Shown here: one piece after another, positions 1-7,667 of the stretch | Layout: the number at the start of each line of letters is the position of its first letter | Position numbering within the stretch: the first letter of the stretch is position 1 | NCBI GenBank assembly: GCA_016234805.1 | Contig: JACRNU010000046.1 | Span: 1 to 51,694, forward strand | Origin: Elusimicrobiota bacterium | Lineage (GTDB): Bacteria; Elusimicrobiota; Elusimicrobia; UBA1565; UBA9628 | Direction: 5' to 3' | DNA: 51,694 bases | Program-made: the position numbers and the translations under genes | The notes under the pieces: model-generated | What the model was told of the DNA's origin: nothing | Databases searched by the model: none | What the model saw: only the letters and a program-made list of their open reading frames with translations

Positions 1-105
1 GTGCGCGCCACGGGCGACGCGGTGACAGCCGACGTTATCAAGCGATACATTCGTTACCAGCGGTCCCATGCGGAGGGACCCAAACAACTTTCGTTAAACC
101 TCTAA
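1..105 (+). pseudogene. tnpA: C-terminal tail of an IS200/IS605-type TnpA transposase (cut by window edge)
   Basis: Frame 1 is open from the window edge to a TAA at 103-105, giving 34 residues. The segment VTADVIKRYIRYQ followed by a short polar tail ending QLSLNL resembles the C-terminus of Y1 (HUH) transposases of the IS200/IS605 family, where an amphipathic helix of the type V..EV..RYI..Q carries the catalytic Tyr-bearing end of the fold. The perfect hairpin that starts five bases after the stop fits a right-end structure of such an element. The upstream part lies outside the window, so whether the gene is intact cannot be judged. The family call rests on a short match and is moderate. Confidence 0.5.
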
Positions 106-109
106 GATG

Positions 110-130
110 CCGCCGGCCTCGTGCCGGCGG
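110..130. repeat. 8-bp perfect hairpin, probable IS200/IS605 right-end structure
   Basis: CCGCCGGC (110-117) and GCCGGCGG (123-130) pair perfectly around a 5-nt loop (CTCGT). It sits directly after the transposase stop. IS200/IS605 elements carry subterminal imperfect palindromes recognised by TnpA, so this is probably the right-end hairpin. It could also act as a transcription terminator, although no T-run follows. Confidence 0.5.
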
Positions 131-154
131 AGTTTCACTCCTTTAGGCAATCGT

Positions 155-427
155 TGGGCCCTTAATCTCGGCGCAGGAGTTGGCGTCGCAAACGGTCGCA
201 TTCACGAGGCTGTGAAGTGCATCGGTTCCGCATGTGAAACCTCCGGATCAACCATCGAGAATTCGGCTCATTGGAATGGTTTTACCTGGGAAATATCACC
301 CGGCATTTCCTATGGCGATTTCTTTGTTGCCTATCGATATGCAGGATTTCCAGGCTTTAGCGGCAACGACTACATGTCGGCTTTTCATTGGACAACTTCG
401 GCAGTTATGACTGGATGGGCTTTTTAG
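155..427 (+). pseudogene. 3' fragment of an outer-membrane beta-barrel protein gene, truncated by the IS element
   Basis: From about 155 to the TAG at 425-427 the frame encodes LNLGAGVGVANG..., then alternating aromatic and small residues (FTWEISPGISYGDFFVAYRYAG) and a final GWAF. That is the look of beta-strands and the terminal Phe of an outer-membrane beta-barrel protein. The open frame reaches back to an ATG at 107, but those first residues are encoded by the hairpin and right end of the neighbouring IS element, so they are not a true start. The likely history is insertion of the IS into a barrel gene, leaving only its last 90 or so codons. No ribosome binding site is visible for the remnant. 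Confidence 0.5.
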
Positions 428-586
428 GCGCAGTTCACTCGACGAATCGATACAATATGCTGGACATCATCCAAAGACGCACAACAGTGAATTGAGCCGA
501 CCGCATACACGGTCGCCTCTTTGCGGCCACGGCGGCTCATTGTGTCCAGGGCAACAATTCGAAGCAGAACAACAGCAAGACTGGTC
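428..586. other. Intergenic stretch without a recognised gene
   Basis: Nothing coding is supported between the barrel remnant and the toxin-antitoxin promoter. Open frames here lack ribosome binding sites and recognisable protein features. The base composition is lower in GC than the rest of the window, in keeping with acquired DNA. Confidence 0.5.
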
Positions 587-640
587 TTGACGTCTAAGGG
601 CAGCGGGAGCTATACTATTTGTGTCACGATACAGACACAA
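587..640 (+). promoter_or_regulatory. Sigma70-type promoter and palindromic operator of the toxin-antitoxin operon
   Basis: TTGACG (587-592) and TATACT (611-616) are 18 nt apart, a near-consensus promoter. Directly downstream TTGTGTC (619-625) and GACACAA (634-640) form an inverted repeat over the expected transcription start and the ribosome binding site. Phd/YefM-type antitoxins bind such palindromes to repress their own operon, so this is most likely the autoregulatory operator. Confidence 0.75.
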
Positions 641-649
641 GGAGAACCC

Positions 650-916
650 ATGCTCAGATTCATCAATATCCACGAACTCCACGCAAAGACGCCACAAGCC
701 ATCGACCAGGTTGCCCATGGGGCCAAGATGATTGTTACCAAGCGGGGCAAGCCGAAGGCTTTGCTGCTGCCCCTTTCCGAGGACGAGATCGAGGACATCG
801 TCCTAAACAGCCCCTCCTTCGCCAAGGGAATCAAGGCCGTCGAACGCGAAGCCAACAAGAAAGGGTGGCGGAGCCTCACCGACGTTCGAAAGGAACTTGG
901 CTTGCGAGATGCCTAA
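650..916 (+). CDS. Phd/YefM-family antitoxin
   Basis: An 88-aa protein. The first 50 residues have the Phd/YefM pattern: an N-terminal strand, an acidic and hydrophobic helix, then KMIVTKRGKPKALLLPL, the typical strand-turn-strand of the DNA-binding fold. The C-terminal half (KGIKAVEREANKKGWRSLTDVRKELGL) is the charged tail that neutralises the toxin. The start at 650 is set by AAGGAG five bases upstream; the longer open frame from 521 has no such signal. It precedes and overlaps the RelE/ParE-like gene. It would repress the operon through the palindrome at 619-640. Confidence 0.85.
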   Translation: MLRFINIHELHAKTPQAIDQVAHGAKMIVTKRGKPKALLLPLSEDEIEDIVLNSPSFAKGIKAVEREANKKGWRSLTDVRKELGLRDA

Positions 917-1193
917 CCGAAGCCTATTCTTTTCGCTACGGTCGCGCAGAGACCTCAAGGCCTTACCCCGACGTTACCAGGAGGCTATCCTATCCGACAT
1001 CGAAGCCCTTGCCGCCGAGGCCATCCTTCCACTGCCGCCGAAGGTCAAGAAACTCAAGAGCATTCCAAATCTGCACAGACTTCGCACCGGGGATTATCGC
1101 ACGATCTTTCGGATCGGCACGGACGGCATATACATTCTCAGAATCATCCCCAGAAAGGAGCTCGAACGGACACTATCCGGCCTTTGGGCCTAG
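909..1193 (+). CDS. RelE/ParE-family toxin
   Basis: A 94-aa basic protein starting at an ATG that overlaps the antitoxin stop (909-916), so the two are translationally coupled. The sequence follows the RelE/ParE layout: N-terminal strand, two helices (RRDLKALPRRYQEAILSDIEAL), a central KLKSIPNLHRLRTGDYRTIFRI segment and C-terminal strands with YILRIIPRKELER. The motif LRTGDYRTIFRI is characteristic of the superfamily, whose members are ribosome-dependent mRNA interferases or gyrase poisons. Which target applies cannot be told from sequence. Confidence 0.85.
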   Translation: MPNRSLFFSLRSRRDLKALPRRYQEAILSDIEALAAEAILPLPPKVKKLKSIPNLHRLRTGDYRTIFRIGTDGIYILRIIPRKELERTLSGLWA

Positions 1194-1210
1194 ATCTGAG
1201 CGGCCGGGGA

Positions 1211-2104
1211 ATGAGGACAACAGCCGTTCTCGCGCCCATCCTGGGCATGCTGTCGATGGCCGGCACCGCTCATGGCGGGGATGTGGCCATCGAAGCAGGC
1301 GCGGCGAAATGGAAGCCGGTCTCGGTCAGCGCAGCCGCGGACCCGCAATCCCTGGGGAACAGATTCAGCCGCAGGGGCAGGAGCCCCGGGTCGGAGTACC
1401 CGACCGGCGTCCAGGTCTCAAGGCGCGTCTATCCAGGCAGGAAAGGTCGCCTGGTGGTCTTCTCCGTGTTCCCGGCCGCTCTCAAGAAACTGCGCAAGCA
1501 TCTGGAACTCAGATGCCTGGTCGATGACGGGATCCTGGACGAAGTCAGCATCGTCGCCGTGAGCGTGGACCGGACCGCGGCAGCGAAGAACCTGGATTCG
1601 GTGCAGCTCCGCGGCAAGGGGATTTCCTACGAAGAAGAGCCGGCTGCAGGGGGACGGGTGTACTTCGCGGCATTGAGCGACGAGAGCAACGCCTCCGCCT
1701 TCAGCGCGGGGGAGGTCAAGGCCGCCCGGTTCAGCGATCCCGCGCTCGGCGTCGTGTCTTTCGCCTTCTCTCTGGGGGGCCGGTTGAAGGCGCCCCCATC
1801 CTACGATGCGGCGCTGGCCGCCAAACTGGCGGATGAGGGATTCACCCTCTATGAAGGCCCGTTCGGATCCTATCTGCAGATCCCTCCAGGCTACACGGCT
1901 TCGTCGGTCGCGGCCGAGCATGCCGGCGGCATGGGGGTCCTCTTCCATCCCAAGGGAACGGCAGCCGACCCGTCCCTGCCCGAAGCCGTGGGCCGCAAGG
2001 CGGTCTACTTCTTCTCCACCTCGGGCGAGGAGACCTTCACCCCCCCGGCAGGCAAGCGTTCCAACTTCCTGGCATTGTCCGGCCTTTTCCGCGACGGCCC
2101 ATAG
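1211..2104 (+). CDS. Secreted protein of unknown function
   Basis: 297 aa from the ATG at 1211. The N-terminus has a short charged region, a hydrophobic stretch (TTAVLAPILGMLSMAG) and a TAHGG site, which reads as a Sec signal peptide. The mature part is rich in Ser, Ala and Gly with alternating hydrophobics and no motif I recognise; it contains repeated mentions of beta-type segments such as GRLVVFSVF, GRVYFAAL and KAVYFFS. An upstream TTG at 1184 in the same frame is possible but has no signal. The last 100 bp overlap the convergent glycosyltransferase gene, which is unusual and may affect expression of both. Confidence 0.6.
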   Translation: MRTTAVLAPILGMLSMAGTAHGGDVAIEAGAAKWKPVSVSAAADPQSLGNRFSRRGRSPGSEYPTGVQVSRRVYPGRKGRLVVFSVFPAALKKLRKHLELRCLVDDGILDEVSIVAVSVDRTAAAKNLDSVQLRGKGISYEEEPAAGGRVYFAALSDESNASAFSAGEVKAARFSDPALGVVSFAFSLGGRLKAPPSYDAALAAKLADEGFTLYEGPFGSYLQIPPGYTASSVAAEHAGGMGVLFHPKGTAADPSLPEAVGRKAVYFFSTSGEETFTPPAGKRSNFLALSGLFRDGP

Positions 2105-3681
2105 CCCGGCTGCGGGAGCGCGAGGGCCTTCTCCAAGTTGCGGCGCGCCTCCGCAAGGGACGGCCGGAGGCGAAGGGCTTCCCTGAATTGCCGCGCGGCC
2201 TGCTCCAACTCTCCCAACCGCGCCAGGGTGCAGCCCAGGTTGTTGCGGGACATGGCATCGAACGGACTCAGCTCGACGGACCTGCGCAGGTGTCCGACCG
2301 CCTCATCCAGCCGCCCCTGTTGGGCAAGAGCCACGCCGAGGTTGCCGTGAGCCACCGGGTGGTCCTCCTGGACCTTGAGGGCCTGGCGCCAGAGTGTTTC
2401 CGAGTCATGCCAGACCTTGGTCTGTTGCCAGGTGAGCCCGCCGAGGACCAGGAGCAACGCGGCCGCGGCCGTCAAGGCGCGGACGCGGATCCTCCCGCCT
2501 CGGTCCAGGAGACGCATGAGGCCGGCCCCGGCCAGGATGGCCCAGGGGAGGCAGGACACATAGCTGTATCGATCAGCCGTGATCTGGGGACCGAAGGGGA
2601 AAAATCCCACGACCGGCGAGAGGATCGCCAGGTAGAGCGCCCAGGCCGCCAGTCCCGCGGGCCAGCGGCACCGGAGGCCGATGAAGAGCGCGGTGAGCGC
2701 GATGGAAACGGCACCCTTGGCCAAGTACGGGAAGCTGAAGCCGTTGGGACTGGGGTGGAGATAGAGGGGCGAGAGGTTCAGGGGCAGGAGGGTTTTTTCT
2801 ACGTAGAACGTCGCCCCGTAGAGGGCTTGAGCCAGGCGCTGGATGATCCCATAGCTGGCGAAGGTCATCGTGGAGCCTACACCCTGCTGCCCTGTCCAAC
2901 CCAAGACCGCGAAGACCATGGCCGCGGCGATAAAAGGCGCTTTCTCAGCCAGGACCCGGAGGCCCTCGGGGGAGAACAAAGCTCCCGGAGCAGGCCGGAG
3001 CCTGGACAGCGGATAGAAGTCGAGGATGAGCAGGACCACGGGCGCCGTCACCGCCATCCCCTTGGACAGCAAGGACAGGCCGAACGCCGCGAAACTCCAG
3101 ATGAAACGGCGCCAGCCCCGGTGTTCCTGGGGAGCGGCTTCCAAGTAGAGATGGACGCACAATACATAGAAGAAGAGGGACAAGACGTCGCGGCGCTCCG
3201 ATATCCAGGCCACGGATTCCGCGCGCAGGGGATGGACCGCGAACAGGAGCGCTGAAAAGGCCGCCGCGGGCAATCCGGACCGGCCGTCGGTCCCGGGTCC
3301 CAGGAGGCGCAGGGCCAGGAAGAACACGGCCGCGGCGCTGGCGCAATGGATCACGATGTTCGTGAGATGATAGCCGAAGGGATCCATCCCCCAGAGAGCG
3401 TGATCCACGGCATAGCTCAGCCAGCTCAGGGGCATGTACATCCCGAACCAGCGCGAGGAGACCATCCAGCGCAGATGGCTCCAATCGAGTCCGCGGAAAT
3501 GGGGGTTGTCGAACACCCACATGCCGTCGTCCCAGCTCAGGAAGCCCCCGGCCAGGGCGGGCAGAAAAACGACGGAGGCTGCGGCGGCCACCGCCAGCGC
3601 GAAGGCCGCTGCCCGTGTCAGCCTGAGGCGGCACGCCCGCGCCAGCAGCGCCGGGCGCGGGCAGGCCGCCGCCGCGTTCAC
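2005..3681 (-). CDS. Polytopic membrane glycosyltransferase-like protein with C-terminal TPRs
   Basis: 558 aa, start GTG. The N-terminal 430 residues carry about ten hydrophobic segments and resemble the PMT/TMTC group of lipid-linked sugar transferases: a first luminal loop with FLSWDDGMWVFDNPHF, the conserved DRYSYVSCLPW segment and VHPLRAESVAW. The last 110 residues hold two to three tetratricopeptide repeats (HPVAHGNLGVALAQQGRLDEAV..., MSRNNLGCTLARLGELEQAA...). Such proteins glycosylate extracytoplasmic substrates, with the TPRs probably contacting protein partners. The GTG overlaps the tyrS stop by 4 nt, so it is co-transcribed with tyrS. Codons 6-26 derive from an embedded palindromic repeat (3604-3665). 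Confidence 0.7.
   Translation of the reverse strand: MNAAAACPRPALLARACRLRLTRAAAFALAVAAAASVVFLPALAGGFLSWDDGMWVFDNPHFRGLDWSHLRWMVSSRWFGMYMPLSWLSYAVDHALWGMDPFGYHLTNIVIHCASAAAVFFLALRLLGPGTDGRSGLPAAAFSALLFAVHPLRAESVAWISERRDVLSLFFYVLCVHLYLEAAPQEHRGWRRFIWSFAAFGLSLLSKGMAVTAPVVLLILDFYPLSRLRPAPGALFSPEGLRVLAEKAPFIAAAMVFAVLGWTGQQGVGSTMTFASYGIIQRLAQALYGATFYVEKTLLPLNLSPLYLHPSPNGFSFPYLAKGAVSIALTALFIGLRCRWPAGLAAWALYLAILSPVVGFFPFGPQITADRYSYVSCLPWAILAGAGLMRLLDRGGRIRVRALTAAAALLLVLGGLTWQQTKVWHDSETLWRQALKVQEDHPVAHGNLGVALAQQGRLDEAVGHLRRSVELSPFDAMSRNNLGCTLARLGELEQAARQFREALRLRPSLAEARRNLEKALALPQPGYGPSRKRPDNARKLERLPAGGVKVSSPEVEKK
3604..3665 (-). repeat. Embedded 62-bp palindromic element, copy A
   Basis: On the minus strand the first 41 nt match copy B (13192-13232) at 40 of 41 positions. 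GCCCGCGCC and GGCGCGGGC form a perfect 9-bp stem around a 10-nt loop. The shared AGCGGCC at the 3' end lies at the same distance in all three copies. It is translated as part of the N-terminus of the TPR glycosyltransferase. Confidence 0.7.
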
Positions 3682-4958
3682 TTCTCGGTGAACCGCACGA
3701 GGTAGTTGTCCTTCTTTCCCCTCCGGACGAGGATGAGCCGGTCGAAGAGGAGGTCCTCCCTGCGGACGAGGTGGTTGTCCGCGATCTGCCGGTTGTTGAG
3801 GTAGATGCCCTTGCCGGCCAAAAGCCGCCTGGCCTCGTTGTTGCTGGGAGCGACCCCGGCGCTCACCAGGACCTTGGCCAGGGGTATGCCGGGCTCGAGC
3901 GCGCTCATGGGCAAAGAGGCGCTGGGGATGTCGGAGAAGATGGCCTCGAAAGCGTCCAGGGACACGGCGCGGATGTCCTCCGAGAAGGCCACCTTGGTGG
4001 CGTGGACCGCCTCGTCGGCGGCCTTCGCGCCGTGCACCAGCTTGGTCACCTCGTAGGCCAGCGCGGTCTGGGCGGCCCTCGCCTCAGGATTGGTCTTGAC
4101 CGTCTCGGCCAGCGCCGCGATCTCCGCGTCGGGAAGCCAGGTGAACAAGTCCAGGTAGCGCGGAGCGTCCCGGTCGTCCACATTGATGAAGTACTGGTAG
4201 AACTTGTACGGAGAGGTCATCCCGGGGTCCAGCCACAGCACGCCTTCCTCGGTCTTGCCGAACTTCTGCCCGGCGGCGTTGAGCATGAGCGGGGAGGTCA
4301 AGCCGTAGACGGGCTTGGCGCGCAGGCGGCGGACCAACTCGATGCCGGCCGTGATGTTCCCCCACTGGTCGTCCCCACCGACCTGCAGGGAGCAGGCGTG
4401 CTTGTCGCTGAGGTGCAGGAAGTCGTAGGCCTGGATCAGCATGTAGCTGAACTCGGTGTAGGAGATGCCCTGGTCGCGCTCGTCCATGCGCCTTCGGACG
4501 GACTCCTTGCCGAGCATGTACGAGACGGAGAAATGTTTGCCTATCTCCCGGAGCCAGTCCGTATAGCTCCACTTCGAGATCCAGTCGTCGTTATCGAGGA
4601 GCAGGGCCGCGTTCTCCCCCTCGAACGAGAGGAACCGCTGGAACTGCTTGCGCATGGACTCGACGTTGGCCGCCACGGCCGAACGGGACAGGAGCTGGCG
4701 CTCCTTGGTCTTGCCGCTCGGGTCGCCGATCATGCCCGTGGCCCCGCCGACGAGAACGATGGGGACATGGCCGGCCCTCTGGAGCCGCGCGAGGATCATG
4801 AGCGGCACAAGATGGCCCAGATGCAGGCTCTTCGCGGTGGGGTCGAAGCCGCAGTAGCAGACCAGGCGGCCCTTGGCCAGGATGTCTCCGAGCCCGGGGT
4901 CGGAGGCCTGCGCCACGTATCCCTTGCGGGAGAGCGTCGCGAGCGTGGATTCACTCAT
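3678..4958 (-). CDS. tyrS: Tyrosyl-tRNA synthetase
   Basis: 426 aa, the normal length for the bacterial enzyme, which charges tRNA-Tyr in the cytoplasm. HIGH signature is HLGHL at 46-50, the KMSKS counterpart is KFGKT at 232-236, and the tyrosine-pocket elements YCGFDPT (35-41) and GGDDQWGN (194-201) are present. The last 70 residues form an S4 RNA-binding domain. It lies 18 nt after queE and overlaps the membrane glycosyltransferase by 4 nt. A TATAAT ends 7 nt before the ATG with no Shine-Dalgarno sequence, suggesting an additional leaderless transcript. Confidence 0.96.
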   Translation of the reverse strand: MSESTLATLSRKGYVAQASDPGLGDILAKGRLVCYCGFDPTAKSLHLGHLVPLMILARLQRAGHVPIVLVGGATGMIGDPSGKTKERQLLSRSAVAANVESMRKQFQRFLSFEGENAALLLDNDDWISKWSYTDWLREIGKHFSVSYMLGKESVRRRMDERDQGISYTEFSYMLIQAYDFLHLSDKHACSLQVGGDDQWGNITAGIELVRRLRAKPVYGLTSPLMLNAAGQKFGKTEEGVLWLDPGMTSPYKFYQYFINVDDRDAPRYLDLFTWLPDAEIAALAETVKTNPEARAAQTALAYEVTKLVHGAKAADEAVHATKVAFSEDIRAVSLDAFEAIFSDIPSASLPMSALEPGIPLAKVLVSAGVAPSNNEARRLLAGKGIYLNNRQIADNHLVRREDLLFDRLILVRRGKKDNYLVRFTEK

Positions 4959-4965
4959 ACCGAGG

Positions 4966-4971
4966 ATTATA
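4966..4971 (-). promoter_or_regulatory. TATAAT box 7 nt before tyrS (leaderless signature)
   Basis: A perfect -10 hexamer ends 7 nt upstream of the tyrS ATG, with CCTCGGT between and no purine-rich ribosome binding site. Transcription starting 6-7 nt after the box would begin at or next to the start codon. Confidence 0.5.
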
Positions 4972-4976
4972 GCAAC

Positions 4977-5675
4977 TCAGCGCACGCCCCAAAGGGGGTG
5001 CCACTGGGGGATGAGGCGCACGTCCTTGAGATAGCCCCGGGCCTGGCGCAGGAAGCGCAGGGCCCGCCGGGGCTCGATGGGCTCGGTTCCGCGGACCGCG
5101 GTGGCGGGCTGGAGCACGAGCGGGATGTCGGGCGAGGCCTCGGCCAGGAGGCGGATGACCTGGCGCCACTCCGCGTCCGTGGTCCGAACGGTCAGCACCA
5201 CCTTCACGAAGGTCTTCTCGGGCGCGACGCGCAGGAACTCGAGGTGCTCGGACCAAGTCTCCCTGCCCGCGGAAGAGGGGAGCTTGATGTCCGCGGCCAC
5301 GGTGTCGCACAAAGGCGCGGCTTTCTTGAACGAGCCGACCAGCGTGCCGTTGGTCTCCAGATAGTTGGCCAGCCCGTGGGACTTGGCCCAGCGCATCATG
5401 GCCATGAGGCCGGCGAGTTGGAGCAGGGGCTCGCCCCCGGTCCAGGAGACCGCGGCGTGGCGCCTCTCGGCCTGGAGCCTCTTGATCTCGGCTTGGAGCT
5501 TCTTGAGCGGCCAGACCGAACCAGCGGACGCGGCCCGCGCCTCGGGCTGATCGCAGTAATCGCAGGCCAGGTTGCAGCCCGCGAGACGGACGAAGACCTG
5601 CTTCTGCCCGAGCCGCAGGCCCTCCCCCTGGAGCGAGGAGAAGACTTCGACGACCCTCAATCCGGCTGGATCCAT
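4977..5675 (-). CDS. queE: 7-carboxy-7-deazaguanine synthase (radical SAM)
   Basis: 232 aa. QueE converts 6-carboxy-tetrahydropterin to 7-carboxy-7-deazaguanine, the step before QueC in preQ0/queuosine synthesis. The N-terminus EVFSSLQGEGLRLGQKQVFVRLAGCNLACDYCD is diagnostic: SLQGEG substrate loop and the CxxxCxxC cluster motif at Cys34, 38 and 41. VSWTGGEPLLQ is the SAM-binding GGE motif. The ATG at 5675 is chosen because GGAGG lies 7 nt upstream and the family starts here; the open frame extends further without support. tyrS follows 18 nt downstream. queC is in the next operon, 0.5 kb away on the same strand. Confidence 0.93.
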   Translation of the reverse strand: MDPAGLRVVEVFSSLQGEGLRLGQKQVFVRLAGCNLACDYCDQPEARAASAGSVWPLKKLQAEIKRLQAERRHAAVSWTGGEPLLQLAGLMAMMRWAKSHGLANYLETNGTLVGSFKKAAPLCDTVAADIKLPSSAGRETWSEHLEFLRVAPEKTFVKVVLTVRTTDAEWRQVIRLLAEASPDIPLVLQPATAVRGTEPIEPRRALRFLRQARGYLKDVRLIPQWHPLWGVR

Positions 5676-5711
5676 GACGGTTCCTCCACGAAATGATAGC
5701 ATGAACGCATC

Positions 5712-6179
5712 ATGCCGACCATGGAGAACCACGCTCTGGCTCAACTCATCCCCATCCTTCAGACAGCCATCGGCCCCGCGATCCTGATCTCGGGAGTGGG
5801 GCTGCTGCTCCTGACCATGACGAACCGTTTCGGCCGCATCACCGACAGGGTCCGGAGCCTCGCGGCCGACGTCCCCGACTCCCCCCTTCATCGCGGCTCG
5901 AACAGGCTGCGTCAGCTCGACATCCTCTGGCGCCGCGCGCGGATCGTGCGCCTGGCCATCACCGCCGCCGCCGTGAGCGCCTTGTGCTCCTCCCTGCTCA
6001 TCGCCGCCATCTTCCTGACCGCGCTCTGGAGGATCGATTACGCCTGGCTGGTCGGAGTCCTCTTCGCCGGAAGCATGCTCTTCCTGATCTTCTCCCTGGC
6101 GCTCTTCATCAGGGACATCAATCAGTCCCTGCTGGCCCTGCGGTTGGAACTGGAGCAGGCCCGAAAAAGCGCGTCCTGA
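5712..6179 (+). CDS. DUF2721-family membrane protein
   Basis: 155 aa with three hydrophobic segments: AIGPAILISGVGLLLLTMTNR, TAAAVSALCSSLLIAAIFLTALW and LVGVLFAGSMLFLIFSLALFI. The first is followed by NRFGRITDRVRSL, the conserved motif of the DUF2721 family. The C-terminus (SLLALRLELEQAR) is amphipathic. The family's function is unknown. It is divergent from queE, with only 36 bp between start codons, so the two may share a control region. It stands alone on its strand. Confidence 0.8.
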   Translation: MPTMENHALAQLIPILQTAIGPAILISGVGLLLLTMTNRFGRITDRVRSLAADVPDSPLHRGSNRLRQLDILWRRARIVRLAITAAAVSALCSSLLIAAIFLTALWRIDYAWLVGVLFAGSMLFLIFSLALFIRDINQSLLALRLELEQARKSAS

Positions 6180-6204
6180 CCGGCCCCTCCGTCCGGGCAG
6201 GGGA

Positions 6205-6879
6205 TCACCCCGCGGTCAGAGCGGGGTCCGGAACGCCGGCAGCCTCGAAGCCCCGCTCCCGGAGCCGGCAGGAATCGCACCGGCCGCAGGGCCTGGCGCC
6301 TCCGGCGTAGCAGGACCAGGTCAGGGCCAGTGGCGCCTTGAGCCGCAGGCCGAGCCTGACGATGCCGGCCTTGTCGAGCCTTTGAAGCGGGGCCAGGACC
6401 CTGATGCGCCCGCCCTCGGCTCCGACCCGGGTCCCGAGCCTGGCCGCACGCTCGAAGGCCCGGGCGAACTCCGGCCTGCAATCCGGATATCCGGAGAAAT
6501 CCAGGCTGTTGGCGCCGATGACGATGGCTCGGGCCGCAATGGAGTCCGCCAGGGAAGCGGCCAGGGAGAGAAACACGGTGTTGCGGCCAGGCACATAGGT
6601 CGACGGGATGCCCCCCCTGCCGATGCGGGAGAGCGGCACGCGAGGCAGGGGTTTGACCTTGTCGACCAGAGAAGAGACGCCGAGCCACGGAAGGCGCAGG
6701 CAGACCCGGTGAAGCGGCACTGCGAGGGACCTGGCCACGGCCCGGGCGCTCGACAGCTCCCTTCCATGCCTCTGCCCGTAGGAAACGGCGAGCGCCGAGA
6801 CTTCCCAGCCCTGGTGGAGCGCCCAGCAGAGCGCGACCGTGGAATCCAGCCCTCCTGAAAGCAAAACAACCGCGCGCAT
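6205..6879 (-). CDS. queC: 7-cyano-7-deazaguanine (preQ0) synthase
   Basis: 224 aa. QueC is an ATP-dependent amidoligase that turns 7-carboxy-7-deazaguanine into preQ0. The PP-loop SGGLDST is at 8-14 and the YGQRHGRE motif follows. The C-terminal zinc site has the family's four Cys (SCYAGGARPCGRCDSC). Two ATGs in tandem (6882 and 6879) overlap the exonuclease stop; 6879 is preferred because it is better spaced from AAGAAGGA. It is the last gene of a seven-gene operon that otherwise holds envelope and radical SAM genes. Confidence 0.93.
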   Translation of the reverse strand: MRAVVLLSGGLDSTVALCWALHQGWEVSALAVSYGQRHGRELSSARAVARSLAVPLHRVCLRLPWLGVSSLVDKVKPLPRVPLSRIGRGGIPSTYVPGRNTVFLSLAASLADSIAARAIVIGANSLDFSGYPDCRPEFARAFERAARLGTRVGAEGGRIRVLAPLQRLDKAGIVRLGLRLKAPLALTWSCYAGGARPCGRCDSCRLRERGFEAAGVPDPALTAG

Positions 6880-7664
6880 CATTCCTTCTTGATGGGATAG
6901 CGGCCGTTCAAGGCGTTGTTGCAGATCTCCACCACTTCCGGCGAGGAACGACTCTCCGCGGCGAGCCACATCAGATAGGATGGGTCCCTCTTGGACACGG
7001 TCTCGAGGGGGACCGTCCGGTACTTGCCGAAATTAAAGCAGGCCCGGTTGTCCTTGCTCCACACGAACTTCCCGGCCGGGTCCACGGACTTGGGGTCCAT
7101 GCTCGAGCAGAAATCGTGCAGGCCGGCGAGGTCCCTCGGCAGGTCAGGGTAGCGGTCGAGCTGCGCCCAAACCACCTCGGCCGAGGCTTTCGCGTCCGCG
7201 GAGGCGCGGTGCGCGCCCTCGAGGCTCTTGCCGCAGTAGAATTTGACCGCCGCGGACAGGGTCCGCGGCTCCATCTTGTGGAAGATCTTCATGGCGTCCA
7301 CCACGCGCCGGCCATCCACGGACCAGAGGAGGCCGTTGCGCTTGAACTCCGCGGCGAGCATGGGGAGGTCGAAACGCGAGACCCCGAAGCCGCCGATGTC
7401 GGAGCCGTGGAAGAGCTCGAGGAGCTTCGGCCCCAGGACCCGGAACGTCGGAGCGTCCCGCACCATCTCGTTGGTGATGTGGTGGATGGCCGTGGCCTCG
7501 GCCGGGATGGCGATGCCGGGCTGGACCAGGGAATCGAAGGCCTCCTCGCGGCCGTCCGGGTGGCGCTTGAGGAGCGCCACGTCAACGATGCGGTCCTCCG
7601 AGAACGAGACCCCGGTGGTCTCGAGGTCGAAGAAGACGATGGGCCGGTCGATCTTGAGCTGCAT
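6879..7664 (-). CDS. DEDD 3'-5' exonuclease with ExoX-like C-terminal domain
   Basis: 261 aa. Residues 8-170 form a DnaQ-like exonuclease: FFDLETTG (Exo I, catalytic D and E), the HHITNEMV segment, GFGVSRFDLPML (Exo II) and the HRASADAKA motif (Exo III, H and D). The last 80 residues (FNFGKYRTVPLETVSKRDPSYLMWLAAE) match the small domain found at the end of exonuclease X-type proteins. It should remove nucleotides from single-stranded 3' ends in repair or proofreading. It starts 3 nt after the lipoprotein stop and overlaps queC. Confidence 0.85.
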   Translation of the reverse strand: MQLKIDRPIVFFDLETTGVSFSEDRIVDVALLKRHPDGREEAFDSLVQPGIAIPAEATAIHHITNEMVRDAPTFRVLGPKLLELFHGSDIGGFGVSRFDLPMLAAEFKRNGLLWSVDGRRVVDAMKIFHKMEPRTLSAAVKFYCGKSLEGAHRASADAKASAEVVWAQLDRYPDLPRDLAGLHDFCSSMDPKSVDPAGKFVWSKDNRACFNFGKYRTVPLETVSKRDPSYLMWLAAESRSSPEVVEICNNALNGRYPIKKE

Positions 7665-7667
7665 GTT

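Noticed and set aside
3771..5696. 641-aa plus-strand open frame
   Set aside because: It is antisense to tyrS and queE, has GC-rich low-information composition and no ribosome binding site or domain.
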